From: Nymphaea colorata
Lineage: Eukaryota; Streptophyta; Magnoliopsida; Nymphaeales; Nymphaeaceae
Length of the DNA: 64,000 bases
NCBI RefSeq assembly: GCF_008831285.2
Contig: NC_045139.1
Coordinates: 17,652,354 to 17,716,353, forward strand
Direction: 5' to 3'
Shown here: positions 49,988 to 61,232 of the stretch, in pieces
How positions within the stretch are numbered: position 1 is the stretch's first letter
How the letters are laid out: each line of letters opens with the position of its first letter
The notes under the pieces: model-generated
Told to the model about the DNA's origin: nothing
Seen by the model: only the letters and a program-made list of their open reading frames with translations
Database searches by the model: none
Position numbers and translations under genes: made by a program

Positions 49988-50080
49988 CTTTTTTTGCCGA
50001 AAGAAAAGAATTAGGAGGTGTTTGGATGATCCAGATATTAAGTGTCCCTTTAGTGAATGAAGATGTATTTTGAAATTTAT
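49655..50080 (+). mobile_element. LTR segment without primer site, unit B of the tandem duplication
   Basis: It is homologous to unit A over the LTR (ending gttgttaca at 49855) and the downstream flank (49856-50075), but lacks the 88-bp primer-site insert of 49373-49460. It therefore looks like a solo LTR. The shared flank includes a TA array of about 49 bp (49938-49986), against only about 13 bp at 49543-49555 in unit A. Confidence 0.65.
49938..49986. repeat. (TA)n microsatellite, expanded relative to its paralogue
   Basis: About 24 TA units within unit B; the paralogous site in unit A (49543-49555) has about six. Confidence 0.9.
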
Positions 50081-50846
50081 TTTTTCTAGATTATCTGAAT
50101 CGGATATTAGAATTGAGTTGGAATATTATGCTGAACTCTTCATTTCCATGTGAATTCCGCACTTTCTGTTGCCTTCTTCCCTTGAGAGATCTTAGATTTT
50201 TCATACATTTTATATCATTAATCATATTTTTTAGTTAGCTCCTCCGGATTAGTCATGAAATTAAATCAGTTGAGAAATGTTTTTAAATGAAGTAATTTTG
50301 GAATGATGCAATTTTAGAACGGTTGAACTCATTAACCATTGTTAACTTAGTGCTCAAGGTTTGAACAAATTACGAAACACTACTCAACCTTTGTGAAATG
50401 ACAAATATCTGCTTAGTTAACAAAAAGATTCACAATCCACCGCCCCTATGACTGTTCTTGACAGAAATCGCTGGGAGGACAAGCAAGTGTATCTAAGCCG
50501 AAAGAGAATCAGTGCATGAGCAAATGTGTCCACTTCGATCCATCTATTAAGATTTGGCAATAGAATATGAACCCAATCCATCCATCCACATGGACAAACC
50601 CAAAGCTGTTGTGGACATTGATCATATTATGCGTTTGAGTGAATGATCAAATAATTGTAAAAGTGTAAATCCTCCTTTTCTCTCTCTCTCTCTCTCCAAC
50701 AAATCTTTTAAAACATGTGACAACTTGTCGTTGATTTTTGGTTTAATCCCAACCTGAATTCAAGATGAAGGATAAAATTAGACCTGAAAAAAGAGACCCA
50801 AAGCCTCTTTCATTTTCTATACATTTTGGTTCTTAAACTGAGTTAG

Positions 50847-51035
50847 CACTAGGAATTTTTGTGAGGGAGGCCGAATTAAAGTTTTAAATTTTGACATGGC
50901 CTGAATGTTATTTCTTACAATTTCTATATAAAATAAGTGAGATTTTCTAAAATTTAGATGTAAAATTTTTAATTTTCTTTTTTTTCACGCGAGGCCAAGG
51001 CCACTTCAGGTCTTACCCTTAGCTCCGACCCTGCG
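50847..51035 (+). repeat. Dispersed repeat, copy 2
   Basis: Aligns with 29818-30010 through aggaattttt, gggaggccgaatta, aaattttgacatgg, cctgaa and tatataaaat stretches. It ends in a ccttagctccgaccctgcg-like terminus. Confidence 0.45.
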
Positions 51036-52665
51036 TCTGCATCAACAATAACAATGCACCTGTCTACTAGGAACTAAATTCCACGATGAAGCACAACACT
51101 CATGGAAATCAAAATAGCAAACATGCCTTTAGCTCGACCTCATTCCTAATTGGTGTGGTGTTTTACAGATATCAATTTTCACCGTAAATGATATAATTGT
51201 CTTTTAAATAATAGTTAACGATTTCGTTAACCACTGCTCAGAGCCGCTCATTGATGAATTATTTTCTAAGCCTAGGCAATTGCTTGTAATTTTGTAAACA
51301 TTAGGCTGCTATTTGTGAATAAATGAAATGTGGAGCGTATTGTTGTAAATTTGTCTACGAAATGTTTAGATTAAATGAGGATTTTTTTAAAAAAAAAAAG
51401 TCAGCGCATTTTTAATGCATGAAAACGAATTTTGGTCTGAAGAAACATCATGCCAGCAAAGGCCCCTCGGAAAAGTTGCGTTTTCTGCCCACGGCAGCGA
51501 TGGATGACTGCTGTTTCAAGGAAATTTAAAAAAATACAAAGATTTGGAGTTAAATTTGATGCAACGTTTTGGTTATTATTTTTAATCTTATTATGAAAAA
51601 CAAAGCCTCCTGCCTTACTCAACAAACTATCTCTCTTTCTTTCTTGAATCAAGATTTATTTCCATGTGGAATAACACTTATCTCTTTAGAGACGTATGAT
51701 TAAAATGAAACAATACTTGACACAAAGAAATCAAAAAACTAAAATGATTCTGAAAAATGAAAAAGGTATAATAACAATTTTTGTATTTCTTAATAAAAAA
51801 CAACCATAAAGTTTTAAAATTGTGTAGTTACATGGATCATCGGAGCAGGCTGTTTGTTATCGTGAGAGTAACACCCCAGCCAACCACAAACAACGATAAA
51901 ATTAGAAACTTCTGAATTAGGATGTGCATTTTGCATCTTTTTGGACAGGCGGTTTTCTAATTATAATTAGTAAAATAAATGTAAGGACGAATTTTAAGAA
52001 AAATATGACTATAAAATGAAGGAGCTTAACATAACTGGCGCATCAAACAATCTCTCGTTCAAGATGTTTGTGGTTTAAATCTTGTGGTTGAGCGTGACGG
52101 ACGATTTTAATGATCACCCAAAACCCGAAGGAAGCTATAGACGATTCCTCATACGCAAAAACATTTAAAAACACAAGAAAAAGACTAAGAAAAGAAATTT
52201 ATGCGGTCGAATTTGGGGATGACAAAAAGTTAGTGATATGGTTAAGGGAGAACACAGCTGATGGTCAAAGCAGGCGGTGGCGTGGTGTGGCTGCCTTATA
52301 GAGAAAGGAAGGGCGGGAGAGAAAAGTAGAAGACAGAGCGAAACTTCGTCTGGCGATTGCCTTCTCTTCTCAAGCAGCTTCTTGAATTTTCAGAGACGAC
52401 CTCCTTCTCTCTGTGGCCCCGCCATTACTGTGTCGCCCGTATAACAGGCCGGTATTGCTCCTCCTCTGCGCCTGCTCTCTCTAGATTGGCTTGGTCGTCA
52501 AGATACCGTGACTATAAGGGGGGGGCGTCTTTCAATTTTTGTTGTTTCCTTTATTTGTTACAGAGGGTGCTGGGCCTCCACTTTTCCCTTTCTCTTCCTC
52601 TATAATTTGGTTTGCTTCGATCAACACGATACCCGGCGAGAGGAGGGTGGTGGCCGCGCTGTTGC

Positions 52666-55600
52666 ATGAGAGTTGGGAGGAGGTGGTTTGGTTCCGCAAC
52701 GGCCAGGATGGCGGAGGAGGTAACCAGAAGCGTCGAAGCGCCTGCGCAGAGGTCGCGTTCTCTCTGGCCGTCTATTCTCAGATGGGTTCCCACGTCTACC
52801 GATCATATCATTGCATCCGAGAAGCGCCTCCTTTCACTTGTCAAGTAAGAATCGGAGTAAATTTCTTGATACTTGCATTGTCTTGTGCTCTTGGCTGAGT
52901 TGCGCATCGAATAGTTTAATGCCCATATGTGAACTTTCCATTTGTTTCCCTTGTTTTGCATGTCGATCCTCTTAGTGTTGAATTTGGTTGGTTTAATTGT
53001 AAAGCGTGAATTGTTTTCCTTGTGAAATTTGCAAATGTTTTTCAGTTTCTTTTATTAATTGATTGCTGGTGCATAGTTTCTTCTACAAGGTAAGCAAATG
53101 CTAGAATTCAAAATTGGTGCTATATTAATGCTGCATATTTAGTAATTTTGAAGCACGCAAACAAAGCTCAGTAACGTTAGGCAGTTCTACTGGATAAAGC
53201 ACTTCTAATTTTTCTCCGTTTTCTTGAAACTTAATTGAATTTTGCCGCTTTCTTCCAGGACTGGGTATACACAGGAGCAGATTAATATTGGGTCAGGGCC
53301 TCCCGGTTCAAAAACCAGGTGGTTTGGATCTACGAGCAATGAGCCCAGGTTCATTAACACAGTTACGTTCGATAGTAAGGAGAATTCACCCACCATTGTT
53401 ATGGTTCACGGTTACGGCGCTTCTCAGGGATTCTTCTTTCGCAATTTTGACGCTCTTGGGAACCATTTCAGGGTCATTGCAATTGATCAACTTGGGTAAG
53501 CTTTCAGTTTTGTGATTTGATGGGATGTGGCTTCCTTCCCTTTCTATTTCTGTATATCCACACTTCCTTCCCTTTTGTTTAATTTATTGACTTATTTCTG
53601 TGTGCCTCCTTAGGAAGCAAACCATCTAAAACCTAGGCACTGTTTGATAGAAATGTTCACATGAGATATAGAGGTTTGGTCAGTCGATCCATCCCTTTCT
53701 GGAAAACTGCAATGCTAATAGATGAACCAAAAGACTAGCTAGATGACAATCATTTGATAACTCCATAGATACTTCCTGTGGAATTGAGGGCAGAAACCAG
53801 TGGAACTCTCGATGTTACTTCCAGTGAAATTTTGTTAGTCCGAGGAGAAGACGATCATGTGGTTGTGAAAATGGTGCTGTAACTGCTTTGGGGTTCACTA
53901 CTATGAATTTGTAGCATTCTTTTCACAAAAAATTCAGCATCTCTAATCACAGACTGTTCTTTAATCCTATCACCAAAAATTTTGGGCACGCATGGTTTGT
54001 TTGGCTTCTCCATTGCTGATCAATTTGCTGTACCAGACATCCCTTAAATATTATGATTTCTTAAGGATTGGGGTACCGATGTGATGACAATTGTTTTCTT
54101 TCACTTCTTCCTTGCTAAGTTGTTTGGTTTTATTTAATTCCTAAGTAGCAATTTCTAATGTGCTAGCCTTGACCATTTCATGGTCCTTTTGAACACAACC
54201 AAACACTTATTTTTCCGTTCTTCCCTATGAGAGTACCTATGAAACAGAATCTTTGAGGTGATGAAAATGTTTGCTAGCACAACAAAAGGGTAAGATGGGC
54301 CCTTTAAACCTCTAACTGCCAAAGACATGTAAGCTTTGGGAATTATCTTTTGGGGAGGTTAGAACAGATTACCATTGAGAATTAGTGAGACTGTATGCAC
54401 ACATGAGGGCATAGGTACAAAATAAGTGGGAAGCATTTGGTACAATGTCAATGTCTTGTAAATCAGCATGCCAGCCAGGATCTAGGTCTCTTTATAAGTA
54501 TATGTCATTCCTTGGAAACTTGCTAGTTCTTAGTGGTGTAAAAGAATATGCATTTTAGATGTTATATGGATAATGGAAGGTATTCTGGATCCTTGCAACA
54601 CAGGAAGTCAGGAACTTAACAGCAAGTATTCTTCTATTGACAGGAGACCTACTCAGTACAATAGGTTACTGTGTAAGCATAGTTAAACTCCGTGTTAGGC
54701 ACAACTAGATCATGTCTGAATTTCTTATGACATTAATTGTTTCTTTTTATATTTGCTTGTCATTTGTCTTTTAGAATGTTATTTATTACATTTCATTTTA
54801 ATTGCTTAGTACAAAGTTATTTTAGTTGATGTGCTAACAATGAAGCGCTCACAAGCATGTATTCACATGCACAAGAAATTATCCTGCATCTGAGAGCCCT
54901 GACATGTGGTCCTCTTGGTTTTACCCCTATTTGTTCCTTCCTTTGTTTGCATAACTTTGGATCTTGTCTCATTTTTCCTATTCTTTTCTTCAATGAAAGC
55001 CCGGTTTTCTCTCAATAATAAATGAATAGAAAGAGAAAAATGACAAAAAAATGTTCTCTTATTAATTCCTTCTTACCATGCTTGGTAACACATGTTACTT
55101 ATGTTTTGCACCATTTCACTGTCCAAGCATGTAAAATTTAATGCTTGAAAAACTAACAAATGCCACCATATGTTGTCCAGAGTGGAGGCAACATTTGGTC
55201 TGTCAAGTTTTTTGAGAATTATTCTTCTCCAACTGGTACATGTATTTGTTCTTCTACCCAGTCGATAATTTTTCTGATGCTTATAGCTTGGTTAGTGGAT
55301 CTTTCTTATGCCTAAAGACTCTAAACTCTGCATGCTTGGATGTGATCGGATCCGTTCCTCCATTTCCTATATTGTATTGATGAGACTTACCTAATAGATT
55401 GGATAAGTAAATAAAATTCTATACTTGGAGGACTTATGGGGTTCAAACTTCAAAGGATGGTCTCTCTCTCTCTCTCCAAATGTGTTATTACTTCTCCAAC
55501 ATTTGTTGTTTCTCAGTTGTATTTTTGTATAATTATCTTATGTTGCATAGCAACTAACATACAACTGGTGTTATTTTTTATGTTGTTGAAGAAGTAATGA

Positions 55601-58600
55601 TGTTCTTGCACATGTGCCTGCAGATGGGGTGGATCAAGTCGGCCAGATTTCACATGTAAAAGCACAGAAGGTTGTTATGTTTACTTATTTTTGCAATGAT
55701 GCCTTGAGTTGTTTTAATATTTTTTTTCTTTATTATGATTTATGTAGTTATGATTATTTTACAGTATTAACACTTGTTTTATCAGTTAGTGCATTGATAT
55801 AGCATTAATGTTCTGCACTTTGCTTTGTCCATGTGTTTTATCCATATTTTCTTTTGGAGAATAAATTTGTTTGTTGAACCATGCCTGCAGAAGATAGACA
55901 TCTGAATAGAATGCAACCCAACATGCAAACTGTTCATGACAATGCAACCCTTGCCATTAATCATAGTCTCCGGGTCATTCCCTGCTATTTCACTTTGCCT
56001 TTTTTCTTTACTTTTGATGAACTCTCCTTTCCTAAGAAGTTGGTGGTACCACATAAAATGTGGAATTAGCTTCAATTTTGTGCAAGGGTATATCTCTATA
56101 ATTGTGTTTTAGTAAGTGGAAGATTCTAGGCTTGGAGTTGGTGTGTTTCATTTAATTTTTTTTTGCCTGAAAAGGGCAAATTTTATGTTTGCTATTTCTA
56201 AGTTTCTAACGTTGTTCATTTTCACATTATATTGTCTTGTAATGCAGAAACAGAAGCATGGTATATTGACTCCTTTGAAGAATGGCGTAAAGCGAAAAAC
56301 CTTAGCAACATTATTCTTTTGGGACATTCCTTTGGCGGTTATGTTGCAGCAAAATATGCTCTTAAGGTACTGAATTTTTTCTTACCATTGTTTACTCATA
56401 TTGGTATGTTAATGAAATTGTTGGGATGGAACATTAACAATTGTTCGTTGTTGATTATTCAGATACCCGTGTCAACATTAATTTGTTTATGTACGTCTTT
56501 CTTGCAGCATCCAGAACACATCCAACACCTAATTTTGGTTGGTCCAGCTGGATTTTCATCAGAATCCGACCCTAAGTCTGAATGGTTTGTGAAATTTAGG
56601 GCAACATGGAAAGGTGCTGTCTTGAATCATCTATGGGAGTCTAACTTTACCCCTCAAAAACTTGTCAGGTAAGTGGCTTGGTTCTTAGGTTTTTCCTGTC
56701 AAATGGATGAGATACTGATGGATCATTTCATTGCATGTTTTGTTATTTAAGTGACATTTTGTGATTAAATTGTGCCTGTGATATAGCATCTAGGATGAGC
56801 TTGCAGGCTTTCAAAATTCTATGAGGAGATCTACTTACTTTTGCTTGATCGTTAACTCTTCAATTTTATTTACATTAAAATTATTTTTTCACCTTTAATA
56901 TTATACCATTACTAAACCTTTCAATGTAAAATGAATGACACTTGAAATGAAAATTCCGAAGTTGAAAAATAAAAATAATAATAATAGATAAACAAAATAC
57001 ATAGATGTTTATTACAAAAAAATACTGTGTGCTTTGGTGTTCCAATCTGAAGTAATTTGTCCTCTCAGAATTTCTTCACCTTCAATATGGAGAGCATTAA
57101 AACAAGAATTAACATTATGAACTCGTCGCATGTAATCGATCTAATCCCAGTATGACCTCTTCAAAGTTAAGAACCAAACCCTCCAATTTGTGTTTATGCA
57201 ATTGGTTCCATGACCTATCTTCCTCATTTCAATCCCTTTTATCATCCCTCACATAACTGGCCAGTTTAGGATGTGGCAGATCATATGTGAACCTGATTGT
57301 AGCCACCAATATTTGCCCCAGTATCCACCCTTGCACCTGCAAGTTTGATCGAAAGACAGCAGTAGAATTCATGTAGACAGTGGATTATGACAGGACTCCT
57401 GCTCGGCAACGATCTTCATTGCTTCACCATTTTAAGGCTTTTGAAGTTATCTCTTCTGGTGAAAAACTATATAGGATAACCGCATAATGTATGATACTGT
57501 ACTTATCTGCATTTGTTGTTACTTGAAGAACAATTAATCCACGTAGTAGTGACTGCAGAACTCTTTAGGTCTCTTTCAGGCCTCTCTCTCTCCCCCTCCC
57601 TCTCCTTTCTATTGTTTTCAATCATTTTCATTTACAGATATGGATTTTTTTCTTCTTCAGAGGCTTGGGTCCTTGGGGTCCTGACCTTGTTCGCAGGTAT
57701 ACAACCGCAAGGTTTGGCAGCTATTCCACAGGTTCTACCTTAAATGAAGAGGAATCACGATTACTAACTGGTATTTTCCTTATGTTGTTGAAATGGCATT
57801 TTTCTAGCCTCAGTGATGAATTTGTGCAAATACTAGTTTACAATCTTCTTTGGCAGATTACTTCTACCATACTTGTGCTGCAAAAGCTAGTGGAGAATTG
57901 TGTCTGAAGCATATATTTGCTTTTGGAGCATTTACACGGGTTCCCCTCTTGCAACGGTTGGAAACCTTCACCCTGTTGTTTGCAGTTATATATCTTGATG
58001 TCGTTTGGATGGGCTGTTTTCTTCTGCTCTGGTAGATCTATATCTAGGTTTGACCCAAGCATAATCATACAAAATCTGAAACATTTATCAAGAAACAGGT
58101 GAAAGAAAAGAGAATGTTAACCACCTGGGAGGTCCTTTTTCTTCTTGAATGTGAGTAGTGTAGCTGATGGAAAGAAAGTACGATGGTCTTGCAGCTTTCG
58201 CAATCATGTTGAATATCATCCAGATCTGATTTGATTTTGGAGGGTGCTAAGATTATTTGTTGATAGGTTCAAACAGACATGAGGCTTTAAGTGGTACCAC
58301 AACTAGACATTAGAATTTTTTATCATACGGAACTTTTGCAAAAAGATGAATAGGTGCTATTCACTGGCGAACTTGGTAGGATCGGCAGAGGAGCAATAGA
58401 TGATTTGGCTTAGTAATGGATGGCAAAAACGAGGGTTTGGAGATTCTGGCAGGGTTTTGAGGCATTTAACATTTTTCTTACTGAGGAAGAGCTCAATTGG
58501 ACCAACCTGTTACACCAATGGTTTGGTCAAACTCTTTGCTCTGCTAGAAGTAATGTTCATTGAGTTTATCTTATGTACCGATCAAGAGGGCTTCAGTTCA

Positions 58601-60246
58601 TAACTGCTGGGGCTGGGGTACTCATTTGTGAACCATGAGAGGTCAATAGGAGCTTATTTCCAGGCCGAATTTTAGTTGATATATGATTTTGTACGTCTGT
58701 CTTTTTCATGGAAGTTGGTCGTTCATGGGTACTGGCTTTTTAGTTAAATATTTGTTCCAAGTCTCTAGTTGAAGATGTTCATAAGTGAAAAGAGCTCCCC
58801 ATGATTGCATATTGGATGGGAGGTTCACATCATACTACTTGGCAATACTTTTTCCTTTATGAAGGAGCTACCGTCTCATCAATACCGGTTCTTGTTGGTG
58901 ATGGTTGCTTTGATTCTCCAGTATAGAGATGGTTACAATTCAAACAAGTACGGAGACTACTTAATGCTTACCGCTCTATATGCCAGCTTGACCTTACCCC
59001 ACTTTTCAGTCCACTTGCGTCCCTTTCAAAAATGCCCATTTCAGTACTTCAATGTAACGCATTTCCCGATGGCCATTTGTTGCTAAGGATGTGGCCAATT
59101 CTATCGAACGCGGCTTTTGCTCAAGTCGCTTTTCTTATGATTTGTACATTACACATCGGTGCTTCCACCCAACACTTTTAAAGCTCAACCATTCAGCTGC
59201 ATCTCGCATTAACTTCCCAAAATCTTTTTAGATCAATCAGTCAAGACAACTGGTAGGGACTTGGATGCAATAATACCCTCGTTGAGATGAACTTTTCTTC
59301 ATCACACTCCGGCAAGCTGCACTGCAGATTGTCTCAGATACCTGCAAAAAGATTAAACCCCATTTGCTCTTGTGAAGCTCCCTCGGTTGAGAAGTACTGC
59401 ACGTTGTTCCACGTATCTGCAAAAATGTTAGCCCCATTTATTCTTCTGATGATCTCCCTGCGAAGCAGTATTGTGCATTGTTCCATATGCCTGTAAAAGG
59501 ATCAAACGCATTTACTCCTGTCTCTCTATGTTATTAAGCAATGTTGTCGGATCGTTCCATGTGCCTCCAAAATAAAATTAACACCAACCACTTTTCTCAG
59601 GGCTTTCTAGTAGTATTTACGGCTGCTGCCTGCTTAGCCACCCTATTTTTGTCCTTGCGCACTCTGATCCTTGTGCAGTTTCATGTGATTTACAATGATT
59701 CGCATGCTAGAAATCTTGAAGGAAAATAATATCTGTTGCTTGGCGTGCAGGGCATCAGAGTGGAAAGTCCCAACTACCTTCATCTATGGCGTCCATGACT
59801 GGATGAACTACACGGGTGCTGTGGAAGCTCGCAGGCATATGAAGGTTCCTTGCGAAATCATACGAGTTCCTCAGGTTTGTTTTGCATACTCTCTGTGTAT
59901 GTATGTGGGTAGGCAAACTTGGTGGTGGACATATCTACTAGGTCTGTAAACAAACCAAATCGTCAAGGGACGAAAGCATGCTCGCGCCATTCACAAACAC
60001 CTTGTGAACAAGCCGAACGAGAGCAGATCTTTGATTATTTAGACACGTTCACCTCCTCATGGGTGACACGCATTTACGTGTTTTGTGATTTTGGGGGTGG
60101 TGATGGTGCAGGCTGGACATTTCGCGTTCATCGACAACCCTTCCGCCTTCCATTCAGCCGTCTTATACGCCTGCCGTAGTTTCCTTTCACAGAGCCAATC
60201 AGTGGTGGATGAGGAGGCGCTCCCGGACGTCTTCACTCTCGTCTGA
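52666..60246 (+). CDS. CGI-58: CGI-58 homologue, alpha/beta hydrolase (1-acylglycerol-3-phosphate O-acyltransferase-like)
   Basis: Plant CGI-58 proteins are soluble lipid-metabolism enzymes reported to have lysophosphatidate acyltransferase, lipase and phospholipase activity and to influence lipid droplets. Exons: 52666-52844, 53259-53495, 55624-55670 (47 bp), 56248-56366, 56508-56668, 57661-57770, 57857-57956, 59751-59874, 60112-60246; all GT-AG and phase-consistent, giving 403 residues (Arabidopsis about 418). The nucleophile motif GHSFGG places Ser182, and the HX4D acyltransferase motif HFAFID is at 362-367. The fold begins with VMVHGYGASQG and IDQLGWGGSSRPDF. The ATG at 52666 is in frame with the more conserved MAEE start at 52708; it is preferred because plant orthologues also carry a short basic extension there, but 52708 (389 residues) remains possible. 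Introns 2 (2128 bp) and 7 (1794 bp) are large and carry no recognised gene. It is convergent with the receptor kinase. Confidence 0.94.
53496..55623 (+). other. CGI-58 intron 2 (2128 bp)
   Basis: AT-rich intron with a short CT run near 55460. No transposon ends or ORFs of interest were recognised. Confidence 0.7.
57957..59750 (+). other. CGI-58 intron 7 (1794 bp)
   Basis: The intron splits an arginine codon (cg/g). The region 59220-59580 contains three imperfect, spaced repeats of a 'cctgcaaaaagatt...cccatttgctctt...gaagctccct...tgcacgttgttcca' type unit of about 70 bases. No gene was recognised. Confidence 0.5.
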
Positions 60247-61232
60247 GGGGGCCAACGCAGCGTCGCCATAATTCCACGGTTCATCTCCCTCCGTCATCCC
60301 GTCTGGACAGCCATCCATACCTCCGTGTGTGTGTACAGTGTTACGTAAAAGTAAAAAATTATCTTATTATAACAGAGCAGTTGTGTCGTTTCACAGCAGC
60401 CAGGTTGCTTTGAATCACAACGCATTATTTGGTTTGTTTTATTTCAATAAGATATTCACGAAGTTTATACGGCGTTTACTCTGTGCCCGTAAACAGTCAT
60501 GTCCGAGGCATGTGGTGGCGACAAAAGCCTGATTTTACCACTGATTTGACCCGGTAACAGGTAAAACCGGAAAATGGAAAACACTGAACGAGTGAGAGAG
60601 ATGATCGAGGGTGTGTGTACAGTCACGAGAGGTCGAAAGTCGAAACCGCCCTCCTGGAATGCCTAGAATTACTTTGGGTCCTGGGTTGTTTTCACCGGAA
60701 ACAGTAATAAGTGCCTTTGGATTAGGTTTTCCCCCTCCTTGACCCGTCACCGTCAGCCCTTGGGTGTCGTTCTCTCCGTCGAAGTACGGTTGCTATCTGG
60801 GGGAAAGGGACCCACAACAGCCCCTGCTCGGGCTTCCTCCATCTCGAGGCTTTCGCGGGCCCCCACTCCCCTTGCTTAAACAAACTGCTGACATGTGGAC
60901 GTCGTTAGTCCAGGCTTCAAGGACGATTTAACGGCTATTTTCCCGCCTCCCAACCCGCGAACGTCCAGGTGGCGGATCCTGAGGGATTGGCGACGCGCCC
61001 TCCTCGCCCTGGGGCAGCGGATACTCGTCGCCACCGCCCTTTGACTGCACGGGGCAGGAAAGGATCCGTGCCTGAGTGCGGGACCAACCTGAAGCGAGAA
61101 CCAGGGCTCCAAAAGAATCCGGCGTGGAATTTTTAATATTAAATAATTCAATGCCCAAGGCAAAAGGAGAAAAAAGAAAATTTGAAAGAAAAAAAAAGAG
61201 AGGAAAATGGTTTCCCGCGGGAAGGGGGTCCC
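60247..61232. other. Convergent spacer between CGI-58 and the receptor kinase
   Basis: It should hold the 3' UTRs of both genes. It has an AT-rich centre at about 60340-60540, a GC-rich patch at 60780-61090, and an AT-rich stretch at 61125-61200 just downstream of the kinase stop. No ORF or RNA gene was recognised. Confidence 0.6.

Larger units (their letters stand above)
44010..52300. other. Intergenic region between ADC and CGI-58
   Basis: Mainly AT-rich DNA. It holds a (CT)n run near 44865-44886, unrecognised minus-strand coding-like pieces (45054-45478 and 48286-48716), a SINE-like insertion with a 16-bp direct repeat (47054-47222), a tandemly duplicated LTR segment (about 49150-50080) and a dispersed repeat copy (50847-51035). 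A possible tRNA-derived segment near 52020-52090 has a weak A box and a gtttaaatct B-like box. No confident gene was found. Confidence 0.55.
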
